Source of the DNA: Adiantum capillus-veneris
Lineage: Eukaryota; Streptophyta; Polypodiopsida; Polypodiales; Pteridaceae
NCBI GenBank assembly: GCA_014529385.2
Contig: CM043952.1
Coordinates: 64,690,370 to 64,754,369 of the forward strand
Length of the DNA stretch: 64,000 nt
Direction: 5' to 3'
Below are positions 1-12,900 of this stretch, one piece after another. The translations under genes were made by a program, and so were the position numbers. Each line of letters begins with the position of its first letter. The stretch's first letter is position 1. The notes beneath the pieces were generated by a model that worked only from the letters and a program-made list of their open reading frames with translations, ran no database searches and was not told the DNA's origin.

Positions 1-360
1 GAAGGGCAACACGATGATGGTAGAGAGGGAGTTGGAGATGGAGATGGGTTGAGGATGAGACATTGAGGGAGACAAGGTAACACTGGCGTTATAGCAAGAG
101 AGGTTTTGCTTCTAAGAACTTTTGTGTGTGTCTATCAAAAAGTGAGGGAAGAGGGGCCTTTATATAGGCTCTCAAGAGCCAAAATCACAGGTTAAGAATA
201 GCAAAAAGTAGAGAGATAAGTTTGCACGCGTTCGCGGATTTTATTTTTTATTTTTTTTTGCGGGCACACATCTCAATGTGCTATTTGGAGTCTTTAATTC
301 TAGTAGAAGCTTGTCTTTTAAAAAAACAATCTCTAAACTTGATTCACTTCTCTTTTTTCT

Positions 361-480
361 CTAAAAATACTCTCTCTTTTCTAAAAATACTCCTCCTCTT
401 CTAAATATACTCTCCCTTTTCTGAAAATATTACTTCTCTTCAAAAAATACTACTCATTTCCTAAAAAATACTCCTTCTTT
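361..480. repeat. 20-bp minisatellite, six units
   Basis: Six consecutive 20-base units of the form CTAAAAATACTCYYYCYYTT align exactly in phase at 361, 381, 401, 421, 441 and 461. Units differ by a few substitutions, so the array is somewhat old. No coding frame runs through it. Confidence 0.85.
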
Positions 481-2080
481 CTTGAGGGTAAACTCTCATC
501 TTTAGAAATAGACTTGAGGTTTAAGTTTCCCATATCAACCTATATTTCCAAGAGAATAAAGGCCATAATTAATAGTTCAAGAGTCCAATTTTTTATGCGA
601 TTGTTCCGTTGGAATGCTTTATGACTTAACAAAATTCAAACCTTAAATACTTTTGCAAAGTAAATGACATAGTTTTTATTGAAAAATGTTGGGTACATTA
701 CATAGAGGAATGGCAATTGGTGGAGTATTCCGTGGATATTTTGGATGTCTGGGGGAAGGAGCTTTACAAAGAGAGGACTCATGGGTCTCTGATAGAGAAG
801 GGGTATTCTTCCATGCTCTAGGAAATTAATATGTGTATGAATAGTGAACACATGACCACCTTGAAGATAAGATCCATGTGCACATTGCACTAAATGAGGC
901 AAGATCTACACAATGCACATACATATTTTTTTGTAGCTTTTTCTTTAGAGATAGATGGAAAGGTGTGTAGATAATGATATCCTTCTTTACCATTCTTTGT
1001 TTCTATGAGACATAGTCTTACTTTCCCTTTTTCATAATATGGTTTAAAGGTCTTGATAAGGATTGAAAAAAATGTCTATGCCAAGAAGTGCCAGAAGGGA
1101 TTGTCCATCTACTGCCAAGCTAAATTACTCCTTAGTTAGAGTCCTACACTATTGCTAGTGTTGTTGGCAGTTTGTATCAATTTTTCCCTACAATTGATAT
1201 TTTGTACAAAATATTTTGATATTAATGATAATTAACTTTGGCAATTACTTGTTTGGTGCAAATGTCTCATCTTGTTGGTTTTCATTTTATAAGGCTTTTC
1301 TATGGTTAGATGAAAAAAGGTGTGTCAAAGTCATGCTCTCAATATTGTATGGTGTTTGTATGTTAAAAAAAGAAAGTGCTATCTTACCACAGTCTTATCA
1401 TGCCCTTGCTTTTATAACACTATAAGTAGTTCAAGATAGTTTTCAAAAATCACCCATATACACTTACAATGGGCAATACAGATAGAAATATGGGTAAGGA
1501 TACATGCTCCTCTTTCTCATTTCCTATGAGAAAGAACAAGGAGAAGAAGAAAAAGAGAAAAGAGGATGGGTAGAAGACCATAGAGGAGGAGAAGGTAGAG
1601 GAAGAAGTAGAAGAGAAGGTAGGGGCATAGTTTGAACTCATTTTCATCATCTCAACTCTTAGGCCCTCCACGTGTAGATCTAGAAGATGACATGGATTTT
1701 GCTATGGGGTTTGACATGCTTATTTCAACAAAATTAGATGGGACCAAACATGCAGAGACATATCCAAGGACTGCCACAATTGCAACAAAAATTGAAAGAC
1801 CACATTAGAAGTTACAGGAGACAATGAAATTAAAACAATGAAAGCCTTTGGTTAAATTTACTTGTATTTGCTTAATTTATAATCAAAATGTTGATTTACA
1901 AAAAGGGACATTGTAAATTCTTGACAAAATGTTATGTGCTCTTTGAAAAATGTTCCACCTCATATCTCTTTTGAGTTGTTTTGCAACATGTCTACAAAGT
2001 TTCTAGAAAGGAAGCCTATGAATTGCCACAATGAGTGCCTTCTGTGCTCTCCTAATCTCTCTGAAGCATATCACTCTGTG
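481..2080. other. No recognisable gene
   Basis: AT-rich sequence. Short open frames here have no recognisable motifs and no continuity. A purine-rich stretch at about 1530-1620 explains a low-complexity Ser/Phe-rich frame on the minus strand. Nothing supports a gene. Confidence 0.6.
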
Positions 2081-2084
2081 CTTC

Positions 2085-3365
2085 CTCCCTAAATTGTATA
2101 AACCCTCACTTGTGGCACGCCTAGTTTGTTCCTACAATGGATAAATTTCTGAAAATGCCTCTAAATGGATCCACATTGAACTCTACCCTATACTTTTAGC
2201 TCAAATACAACACCTTAATGACTCACTCTCCCTAATTAGGGACCTCCACATTACTCCGTCCCCACCAAATTCACTCCTTTTCACCTTTGATGTAGACTCC
2301 CTCTACCCTAGCGTCCCCATTTAACAAGGGATCCATGCCCTTGAAACCACCATTTGTGAACACTTTGACCCCCCAAAACTAATTTCATAATCTCCCTTGC
2401 TACCCTCATCCTTACAAAAACATTACATCCAACTCAAAGAAAAGGTTTTCAAGAAAATCAAGGGTACAACTATGGGTTCTAATTTTGCCATAGTATATGC
2501 ATTTTTATATCTTTGTCACCTTGAATCCCAGTCCACACTCCTTAAAGACCCCCACTTCACATACTACAAAAGATTTATAGATGATGCTTTTGGAATGTGG
2601 ATAGACACACTTGAATCCTTGACTTCTAGACTCAACACATATGTCGGACCTCTCCTTGACCACATCACTATTACCCCTTCCATTTGACATACAAAGCTTC
2701 TATACACTTCTATAATGGACAAAAAAATTGAACCAAAGGGATCCTTGCCTCCAACCTACCAAAAACCACTTAATAGCTTCCATTACCATGGAATTCTTGG
2801 CATCCCACCCACCAAAAAATAGCCTTCATTAAAATAAAACTCCCACGATACATCAAGATAGAGAGAGCCATCCTGCATATACACTTCTATAAGGGACAAA
2901 ACTTTTTAACCAAAGGGATCCTTGCCTCCAACTGCTACCAAAATCCACTTAATAGCTTCCACTACCATGGAATTCTTGGCATCCCACCCACCAAAAAATA
3001 GCCTTCATTAAAAGGAAACTCCAACGATACATCGTGAGAGAGAGTGCCATCCTTGATATACACTTCTAGAAGGGACAATACTTTTTAACCAAAGGGATCC
3101 TTGCCTCCAACTTCTACCAAAAACCACTTGATAGCTTTCACTACCATGGAATTCTTGGCATCCCACCCACCAAAAAATAACCTTCTTTAAAACAAAACTC
3201 CAATGATACATCATGAGAGAGAGTGCCTTTGAGAATTATCTTCACACTAGAAATAGTTTCTTCATTAGACTAAGAAAATAGGGCTACCCTAAAAGGATTC
3301 TCCTTAAAGTGTTTTGCTCAATCTCATACCTAGAACGAAACAAACTCTTAAACAAACCCCCAGAC
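2085..3365 (+). pseudogene. Penelope-like element reverse transcriptase, degenerate
   Basis: A plus-strand frame interrupted by several stops reads through the RT motifs expected of Penelope-like elements (PLEs). A KPSLVARLVCS-type motif lies near 2100-2145. TFDVDSLYPSVP near 2285-2322 corresponds to the DVtSLYtnIP motif with the first catalytic Asp. KGTTMGSNFA lies near 2460-2490, and YKRFIDDAFGMW near 2566-2601 carries the catalytic IDD. After 2700 comes the C-terminal PLE extension (HP-x-HP and RGYP-like signatures, then LERNKLL near 3330-3350). Stops occur near 2147, 2323 and 2388, and frames shift after 2687. No GIY-YIG endonuclease was found. RT identity is from motif order. The element's ends and activity state beyond 'dead' are not visible. 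Confidence 0.8.
2701..3230 (+). repeat. Tandem triplication inside the PLE RT C-terminus (about 178 bp x 3)
   Basis: Three head-to-tail units start with TATACACTTCTA at 2701, 2878 and 3057 (177, 179 and about 174 bp). Each contains the blocks AACCAAAGGGATCCTTGCC and CCATGGAATTCTTGGCATCC. The unit encodes the PLE segment just after the RT palm, so the domain piece is present three times and only the last copy runs on into the downstream RT tail (ENYLHTRNSFF, GYPKR). Unit lengths are not multiples of three, so the frame is not conserved across copies. Confidence 0.88.
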
Positions 3366-3368
3366 ACA

Positions 3369-3370
<2 letters not shown>

Positions 3371-3401
<31 letters not shown>
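3371..3401. repeat. Poly-C homopolymer tract
   Basis: An uninterrupted run of 31 C. Two similar runs lie at 3948-3972 and 5616-5643, all with C on the plus strand. The exact length may be an assembly estimate. Confidence 0.9.
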
Positions 3402-4386
3402 ACCATCTTAAAATCACTATTTACTCCCGAAACTAGAAAGCTTAACCCTTCCACAGTTATCAAAAAACCAATTCACCAAGCTTGTACAAATTCACCCACA
3501 CTTGCACACCATAGCAAACCTATCACCTGATGGACCACTGGGCCAAGTTTACAAACAATCCTTACAAAAAATTCACTTGTTTAAACACGTGATTATACTC
3601 CAACTCACCTTTCCCTAACCCTTCTTATTTTTGCAAGAGTAATTTTGGAGCAATTTTTGACATACCTTGCCCCCTGGTCTTAGTTGACATCTTGATCTTT
3701 TTTTTCGAAACATATCCATACCCCTTGTAAGCAGGTGTCTTCCCATGCTCCCCTTTGACACCCTTATTTTTAGTTATGATGTCTCCTACCCATCTTTTTA
3801 CCCGATGTTTTTTACCCCAAGTGGTTGTATATCCATATTTAAAATCACTCAAAGTTTTACCCGCTCCAATATCTTAAAATTTGTAAATAAATTTGTTTTT
3901 AGTTCAAAAGTCATACTCTAAACTGCCTTTTGTGTACCCTTCTTCCACCCCCCCCCCCCCCCCCCCCCCCCCGCCCCCCCACCCACCCCCAAAATACACA
4001 CACACACACACACACACCATAAATCAACACACAGAGACACACCATAAATCAACACACACAGAAACACTTAAAAGACCCAATTTCCCTCCATAAGTGTATA
4101 GATCACCATTTTCTAGACTTAAAACATTATTGATAGTCCACCTTTCCAAAATTCAAAACTCTTTCCCCCCTCTTTTTTCAAAAAAGCTCGCTCCTAAGTC
4201 ACCCCCCCTTCTTGAATCTATATAAACTCTCCTCCCCCTCCCCACAAACTTCCTCCCTTTCCAACCTTCCTCAAGTATCACTGATGAGCTCTAGTAAGAG
4301 CAAAATCCATTTGGTCATCTACAACCCATCACCTTCCCCCCCCCAGCCCCTCCTATTATACATATGTGTTAGCACGCCTTGCATAT
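3402..4386. other. Low-complexity C-rich spacer, no gene
   Basis: Contains the poly-C run at 3948-3972 followed by CCGCCCCCCCACCCACCCCC and a (CA)n tract near 3998-4018. Pro/Thr-rich open frames here only translate these runs and are not supported as genes. Confidence 0.7.
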
Positions 4387-5121
4387 TTAGTTAATTTAGT
4401 TTCAAGACAAAAATGACAAGGATGAGGAAGAAAATTCACCCATTCACCTCAATCTTAGCCTGGAGGACATTACCCCACTTGAACCTACTAAACCCCACAA
4501 AAAACCCACTTCAAACCTCTGAATCACCCTCAATACCATCATACCCAACCCTCCTTCACCTAATTGGTCATTACTCTCTTCTAGCCTTCACCCCAGTTCC
4601 TTGCCCTCTCTTGATCTTACACTTATACCCCCCACCAAAGGCCCCTCCCTCTCCCTTAAAAAGCCAAAGGAGTTCAACGACATCATCACCTTCTCAACCT
4701 TGGAGTTCCAAAAGCTCCACAAATGGATGTGCAAAACCAGTGCCTTGAGGGCATTACCCTATTAGTTAATTTAGTTTCAAGACAAAAATTACAAGGATGA
4801 GGAAGAAAATTCACCCATTCACCTCAATCTTAGCCTGGAGGACATTACCCCACTTGAACCTACTAAACCCCACAAAAAACCCACTTCAAACCTCAGAATT
4901 ACCCTCAATACCATCATACCCAACCCTCCTTCACCTAATTGGTCATTACTCTCTTCTAGCCTTCACCCCACTTCCTTGCCATCTCTTGATCTTACACTTA
5001 TACCCCCCACCAAAGGCCCCTCCCTCTCCCTTAAAAAGCCAAAGGATTTCAACGACATCATCACCTTCTCAACCTTGGAGTTCCAAAAGCTCCACAAATG
5101 GATATGCAAAACCAGTGCCTT
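4387..5121 (+). repeat. 375-bp tandem duplication
   Basis: 4387-4746 is repeated almost exactly at 4762-5121. Both copies start TTAGTTAATTTAGTTTCAAG and end AAAACCAGTGCCTT. Differences are single bases. After the second copy the sequence continues (from 5122) as a further stretch not present after the first. Confidence 0.9.
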
Positions 5122-5531
5122 CATCATGCATCTTGAAGAACTACATAAGCAAAATATTGCACCTAATAGCCTCAATATGAAGCCCCCTCGTCAACAACTT
5201 GAAGACACACAAGCTCAAGCCCTCCTCGAATGCAAAGTCTACCTCTCTTACAATTCAATACCAATTGGATTCCACCCAAGCCCCCATCCAAGCTAACACG
5301 CTCCTTCTCCAAAACCTCAACACGTCATTGAATGAGTACCACTTTCATGTAGCACACCACCTTGCTAGCCTCACAAAAAATCTCTCTCTTATTTCCCTAC
5401 CCCTTGTAAACACCACCGAATGGCAACACCACCTAAAAGAATGGAGAGACTCCTCTTTGCAACAATTTTTTTCTCTCATCATGAAAACGCACATAGTGAA
5501 CACACATCTAACCACCATCAAAGGAGAATAA
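4413..5531 (+). pseudogene. Unrecognised degenerate ORF region
   Basis: Overlapping plus-strand frames run through both copies of the tandem duplication and on to 5531, with a Pro/Ser/Thr-rich part followed by a Leu-rich, more globular-looking part (for example QQLEDTQAQALLE near 5190). The signal passes between frames, as expected for a decayed coding region. I do not recognise a family. It lies downstream of the PLE RT on the same strand and might be the N-terminal or accessory ORF of a second element copy, but this is only positional inference. Confidence 0.3.
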
Positions 5532-5592
5532 GCCAAGAAATCTAGAAAGTGCACCATTGACACAAATTCTGAAGAAATAACACATCTTCTTT

Positions 5593-5710
5593 TGTCATCT
5601 ACAACCCACCACCTTCCCCCCCCCCCCCCCCCCCCCCCCCCCCGCCCCCCGCCCCTCTTATTTTACATAAGTATTACACACGCTTGGGATATTTAGTTAA
5701 TTTAATTTGT
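5593..5710. repeat. Second copy of a flanking direct repeat (first copy 4312-4400)
   Basis: GTCATCTACAACCCAYCACC, a C-run, a CCCCTCYTATTWTACATA-type block and ATATTTAGTTAATTTARTTT occur in the same order at 4312-4400 and 5593-5710. The two copies bracket the tandem-duplicated ORF region. They differ mainly in C-run length (28 C at 5616-5643). Confidence 0.75.
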
Positions 5711-5894
5711 TTTTGTTTTAGAGTTGAATTTTTTTAGGTTTCCAAATTCCAAACTTTTAGGGTACCCCAAGACTAGTTTCCAAAGACCAAAGGACCACAA
5801 AGACCTGACTTCTGAGAGACTTGATTAGGGGAAAAAAGGGATAAGTTGCACTAATCCAAAGTAAGCTTGTAAGAGACTACCTTGAGAGTTTTGA

Positions 5895-8800
5895 GTGAGC
5901 CTTAACCATGACAAATCATCCACCACAGGGTTTTCTACTCCATTTGAAGACATGAAAAATGCAAGAAATGTTGCAATGCCGACAACACTGGTATTGGGAG
6001 AATACATAGAGGAGAGGCATCTTCTGATTAAAAAACCGAACGTGAGATTCATCAAAACCAATGAATCCATGAGAATTTTGATGGATTATTCTCATGAGGG
6101 CTTGCATAGGTTCACAAACGAAGATCCGTACACCTTCTACAAGTGTGTATAGCCCTATGGGAGAGAGTTGACAGATCATAAGAACCTCTATGCATTCACG
6201 TATATAGATGCCCATGGAGTTCAAGTTTTGATGGTAGATAAGCATGGAATGAGTACAAACTTCTCGATTTAATTGACCTAGAGAGATATATACGTACAAG
6301 GGTACTCCAATCTCTACTTACTTTCAACCAAAAGCAATGCCAGAGACGCGCAATCCAGAGAGGATTCCATCGAGATTTTCTTTAAGACAAGAGGAGAGAA
6401 TGAGAGACGTCGTTCAAAGAGACCATGAACTAGTTAGATTGATGACTAGACCACAACAATTAAGACCATATCAAGTGGCAAAATGTGTTAAGACAAAGTA
6501 TAATGGGTTAGGGGATCCATAGACTCATGTCTCACTCTTCAAACAAGTTTTGAGAGCTGAACAGATTGCAGATTTCCACACTCAGTACGAAGGATTTGGG
6601 TTGACATTAGAAGGAACAACCTCCTAGACTTGCTTGCTTCCAACCACTAAACATAGATGATTTTTTAAACATAGCATAACTCTTGCAAGAATTCATAGAG
6701 GATTTCTCAAAAAGGGGAATCAAGCACAACACGGTGTCACAGATCTATGCTTTCAAGTAGAAAAAGAATGAGAAAGTGAAGAAAGATTTTCTTTGCTTCA
6801 AACAATACATAGAGAGATGTCCTTTGAGAGAGCTACTGCAAGAGGAGATATTTTCAGTTCTCTTCATTGAGGGCTTGAGAAATGAGACTCAAAAAAAGGA
6901 CCTACATTTGAAAGGATGCATGAGGTTTGAGAAAGTCACAAGAGAAGCTCTATATCTAGTTGACAATTTAAGGCCTATGGAGAGGTGACTGAAGATACAG
7001 AAAACACAACTAGTAGTAGCTCATCTCCAACGAGAGAATCCGCAACAAAACGAGATGTCAAAGTTTTTATGAAAAGACGAGCATTGATGATCAAGTGGTC
7101 AAAGAGGCGATTAGAAGAATAAGCCAAGGCTACAGTCAGTACCTAAATGTACAACGACCTCAATTGAGGAGATGTGAGACTTGTGGAGGGGATCATCCCA
7201 CTCCTACTCTACCAATGCATGTTCCACAACCCATGAAAAACCAGTACTCCATGGATGCAAATATGATCATATTCATAGCTAATCAATAGTATGGTTCAAA
7301 GACCATCCTCACCAGACAAAAACAACCAACAGTCGAATCACCAGTTATACAACAAAAAGGTCCATGCTATGAATGTGGAGGTAACCATTGGGCACAAGGT
7401 TGCCTAAACAAGGGTCGATGAATAGAAATCTTTGGATTCTTTGATGTTTGTGAGAGATCATCTACTCCACCATTGTACTAAGAATCCAAACTAGAAGGGG
7501 AAAGCAACAAAGAACATTGTAGGAGTGATGCCTTCATCAAGTGGATCCGAGCTAGAACCCACAATTCCTTTAAAGGTGATGACTCAAGCTCAAGCTCAAG
7601 AATCTTTCAAAAACAAACCAGCTGAGAAACCCACGTTGCCACCTCAAAAATAATTGAAAACATATCAGTGAGAACTGATAGAAAAAGGGAAAAAATGAAA
7701 GGGAAGAGACTGTAGGAGAAAACAACTTTGGAAATTGAATTGAACTAAACCAAAGAAGAGCTTAAATGTGAGCAAGAAAGTAAGAAAAACGCAAAGAGAC
7801 TGAAAGAGTCAAAGATTGACTCAAGTGGTTTGGTCTTGGTCGAGAAAGTCAATGAGCACTTAGATGCAATATTGCAAGTATATGATGCAAGGCTCAACCA
7901 AACTCGGGAGCAAAGACTGTTGGCATACCCGCATCAGAATATGAATCCAAAAGAATAGAAGTCTACAAAAGACTTGTTGAAACTGCTCAAGCCTTGATGG
8001 AGCCGGGAGGTTCAAAATCTCCTAAGCCTGTAATGCATGATCTGGGAAAAGAAAACACAAGAAAACAAGGAGAAACAACACATGTGAAAAGTATATGATT
8101 CAAGCATTCTGTGATAGATGTGGAAAAGATCAGCTGCTCATAAATTTTGATCAAAATCTAGACAACAAAATCAAACCCAAAACAACAAACAAGGAAGAAC
8201 TAAGGACCAAGAAGGTGGTGGCAAACACAATAGATGAAGGAAGATCTTTAGAGATGCAGTCAATTCCTGAAGTGGACAAGTCGTGGGGCCACAATCCTCA
8301 TGAAAATCAATCAAAAACCAAAAAGATGGTAGTGTTTCCTTACAGTGAGCACCTATCCCTGAAATCAACATGGAACATGAATTTTTTGAGGAAATATACA
8401 ATCTCTATACGAAGATGTCGGGTTTGAAGCATCTATAGAGAGAAAACCACACTCTCTAAGGATTTTTCCATCTTTTATAGGAGATCTCAAAACAAAATCT
8501 GAGGTTAGAGTGGTACCTTCTTAGTGGATAGCAACATGAAAAATGACGAACACCAAGAGTTTACTCGAATTGATGTTTTGTTCTATACAATGCACACTTT
8601 CTCTCTCAAAGTTGTTGAAAAGTAGACCGCATTTATAAAACCAAATGAAAAAACACCTGGAAAAGATGGGGTTGAAAATCCCTTCACACGACCAACTTGC
8701 ATATGAACGCATGGATGAAACTTTGCCTAAGAAGCCACAGGCAAAGCCGGTACAAGTGAATAATGTGGGTGACTATTGAGAAGGAGAAGAAGGGAACATC

Positions 8801-9950
8801 ACCTTACCACTCAAGTACAAGGGAGTGAAAACAATAGCCCTACTTGATAATGGGGCTGGAATAGCCCTAGCTACAAAGGAAATCTGGTAGAAATGGGGAA
8901 GACCAGTTCTTAGAAACTCGCGCATGAAAGTGCAATCAATCGACAGGTATGTGGAAAGACCCTTGGGAATATTGGAACAAGTAATAGTATTCCATACGGG
9001 ATAGAATACAAACATACCTTTGCAATAGTAAATTTTGGAAAAGGCAACAATTTTGAAGCTATTTTGGGACGGCCATTCATGTGTCAAGTCAAAATGGTTC
9101 AAGATTGGGGCGATGACAACCTCTACTTGCGGCATAAAGAAGTCAAAACCCAGGTCAACACCAAGGATCATAGTTACAGGGATGTAAACCAAACTCCAAT
9201 AGAAGACTTTGCAGTCACTACGCACGACAAAACACAAGTGCCTACTTGGATAGTGAAGGATGCTCACATTTGTATATGCAGGGCATCAGAATGTGGGAGT
9301 CTTAAAAAGGAAGATTGCATCCTAGAGTGTTCAATAGAAGATGAATCTTACATTAAGGAACCATTTCAAGAGGAGTTATTTGGACCCTTTGGATGGAATC
9401 AAATACTGGCGACTCTTGATGTCTACATAAATGAGGTGACTAACACCACATTTTTACGACAAAGATGGATATGATATAAGGCCATTTCTAATGGTATCGG
9501 CAGTCCAAGAAACTAAAAACCTCCCTAAAGCTATTGAAATAGAACTGGTAAGCGATTGCCAACGAATTGTGGATGAAGTTTCTATATGGGACCCTCCACA
9601 TGATGCTGAAGGCGAACTTTCAAGTAGCTATGACATAACTCCCTTATTTACGATAAAGGTGTTGAAGGAAGCTCATGAGGTTTGTGAGTGTCAAAGAAAA
9701 AAAGGTCATATAGATAGCTATGACATGGAGCATTGTGCCAAAGTGAAAAAAAGGAAGCAGAGAAACCACGAGAATATGTCATCATCAATATACCTGAAGA
9801 ATCAACAGAATCTGATTCAAAGTAGCGGACTCCAAAAAAAAGTACAAATGAAAGCAGATGAAGGAAAAGAGTTTCCAATTTTGGAATCAAAGGTCCAACA
9901 AACAAAACATCGAAGGAAGAACAAGGATAAGGAAGAAGACTGATTGTCTC
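5895..9950 (+). pseudogene. Gypsy-type gag-protease remnant without RT
   Basis: A decayed gag polyprotein region. Gag-like frames run at 5895-6152, 6337-6522 (Arg/Glu-rich, RQEERMRDVVQRDHELVRLM) and 6776-6988. A single CCHC zinc knuckle (CYECGGNHWAQGC, CX2CX4HX4C) lies at 7365-7403. A retropepsin half-site LLDNGAGIAL near 8840-8870 and ILGRPFM near 9061-9081 are the usual start and end landmarks of a Gypsy protease. Open frames then run 9064-9474 and 9491-9943 (Lys/Glu-rich C-terminus). Many stops and frameshifts are present. No RT, RNase H or integrase follows, although the protease C-terminus does. Either pol was lost or the parent was a gag-pro non-autonomous element. Confidence 0.6.
7365..7403 (+). 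other. CCHC zinc-knuckle motif of the decayed gag
   Basis: Thirteen codons read C-Y-E-C-G-G-N-H-W-A-Q-G-C, an exact CX2CX4HX4C nucleocapsid knuckle, which binds element RNA in retroelement Gag proteins. Confidence 0.85.
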
Positions 9951-12900
9951 CTATGATGATCAAATTTAGCATAAGTGAAGAAATAAGACTCAAAATCACA
10001 TGTTCAGCTCTGATAGATCCATAAGAGACAAAGAATCTAGTATCTTATGGAACGTGGATAATGATGGGAAATCTTCCAATCATTGAGCTAGAGGAGATAG
10101 TGTATACAAGTTCTTGAGTTTTTGGTCTTTCGTTTATGGCTCGGCTTACTCCTTGTAGAACTTTTTTCTTGAGGTGAGTAGGTCCAGGCTGTTACTTTAG
10201 GAACTTAGATAGTGTATACAAGTTCAAAGCATAAAAAAATTTTCAGGTGAGTAGCTAAGCCAGTAAACAAGCGAGGCATTAGTCCCAAAGATTCATATAA
10301 TATCTTCTATGGTCTAAGCATCTTAGCTAGTCTAGGTACTACTCAAGTTGAAAGAAATGAGCATAATTATGTTGTGTTGCTCATGCTAGTATAGGTGGGC
10401 ATAAGAGTCAAAGCTTATGTAATTTATGTCTAGCAAAGTGAAGGAGGAGGGCATCATGCACTGAGCACAGTGAGGTATGAGTGGAGAAGCCACTACAACA
10501 AAAACCCTTCTTGGAAATGTGGAAGCTATTGCGATATCCTTTAATGTCACATGTGCTACATTTGTTCCTTGAAGAACCCATCAAATCCCTCTTTCACATT
10601 GCATGCTTTTCTTTGACAAATTTCTCATATGCATATTGAGTGTCCCATAATTGGCACTTGCATTAGGCACTCTTCCTTTGTTTCTTCCAAGCACTCATCT
10701 TGCATGACAAATACTTCAAGTGTAATTTCTCAACTCCATTAAGAGAGTATACCAAAGGAAATTTTTTCCATTGGGTTTTTTCCCTTTGGTCATACAATTT
10801 TTAGACCGTAATCTAGAAACACATCATCTTCTTGTATATATTACTTCTACATCAACAATAAGTAAGTGGCTACCCAAATCAATCGACAAAAACTTGGAGC
10901 AAGAGATGAAGATCATAAGATACTTATCTAGAGAAAATCTTACACTCAAGAACAATGACAAAGCTTCAGCAAGAAATGGCAGGTTGAAGAATGACATACA
11001 GACAAGCAATGAAAAATTCTGCAATAGAATCATAAACAACAATCAAAAGTAGCTCCCACATTGCTACAAAATTATCAAAATAATGACTCGTATTGCAATG
11101 AACCCAAAGAGAAAAGGACCATCATCAAGTCAACAAAAAAGAACCTCATTTCCAATAAAATTCGGCAACATGAGAGCTATCTTCAAGGCCAACAGTGGCA
11201 TCGAAAGGAGAGGCAACAATAATTATTACCTTGAAAATTTGAAATCCAACACACGCATCAACTAGAACACAGCAGAGATGAATCACTCAAGGAAGGGAGG
11301 AGCAATGACAAAGATCTTCTGAAGCTAAAGAGGGGGAATGCTAGAGGATTGATCAAACAAATGTCCACCTGGCCAGATACATAGCCAAACACACATTTGT
11401 ACTCTATTATTTTTCCAAGCTAGTGTAGTGATACTCTGTGTTAATCTCGATTCCAGAGTAGCAGGTCACATCTCTGAGTTCTAATTTTGGCTCTACCATA
11501 CACACACAAAGGTAATTTTTTCTTGTTCACTTTATGCTATTGCATTTTCTTGAAAGTGATTTACCTTTCATGCTTACTTAAATTCATTCTTAAGCTCTTA
11601 TAAACAAGCCTTTCCCTTGTTTGTTTGGGAAGAGGAACAACTTATTAATTTTGTTGTCTTGTTCTAATTATGGTCCATTACTAATCATAAATACCCACAT
11701 TGCTAACAACTAATCATGATGTTATTTCAAGTTCTTTAGATTACCATATTAATATGACATAGAGAGAATAGAAAGCACTCTCTTTAACCATAGGTGAGTG
11801 GAGATTATACTTACCTGGACAGTATGCATGATGAATGGTGATTTATATATTTAATTATCCCTTAATCTCTCACATGAAATTTTTTATTGATTTTCAACTC
11901 ACTATTATTCTCTTACCTAAATTAATATTATAAAGGTAAATGCCATAAATCAAAGGCAACTAAGTAATGGAACTATTTTTGAAACTAACCATAATTTCCA
12001 AAAGAAGCATTATAATTTCTCCAAAATGAAATTCTCTCATGAAAGGATCACAAATTTTCCTTGATTATGCATTTGGGTTAAAATGAGAAAATAGCATCTA
12101 AAAAGTATCTGTGCAAGGTTTTATTTAGTAATGCAATTAAGTTAATACTTAATTTTCTCAAGCAAAAGTTCTTTGAAAATGAGGATTCCCATTCCAAATA
12201 AGGGCATTCCCTCCCTTTCCTCTTGTCAATTGGAAAATCCAAATCTTTAAGCCTCTCCTAGCTACGTGAGTAATTCTCTCCACGATAGTGGAGGTGAGCT
12301 TAAATGCTATTTAAAGAAGATTTGGTTAATCATTCATAATCCATTGCATGCACATTTTTCACAACACTAGTATGTCCACTCTTAGGAAATTTGCAAATTA
12401 CTCTTACACTATCACTCATCGAAGGATTCTACTCTTGCATAATCAATTAAAGGAAGTTTTAGATTATTTGTCTTAAGATCACAAGTTGATGCATTCTAAA
12501 TGTTAATGTTTACTACTCATGGTTCACACTTTAGCAAAGGTCATTGTATAGAGCATATGCATTGTTCATTTCAAGTTTATCTACTTTCAAGTTTGTTTTA
12601 CAACTATGAAGAAGGGGGGAGTAAGGGGATATCTTCACGGAAGTGACAACCGTGTTGCTTGAACATAAAACTCCCATCGCTTTCATGGAGATGCCCCATG
12701 GATTAAAAATGATGCAAGAAAAACAAATAGAATTTGCCCAAGATGGGGTTAACTTAAAACTTACGTCAAAACAAAACCTTAAACTCCCAAGAGTCTCATT
12801 GTATTTCTTAAGGTATTGTTTGAGTAGACATTAAAAGTAAATAGGAACTAAGGGATTATAACTCAAGAAACCCACTCTAAATTTTAACTAGGATTAAAAC

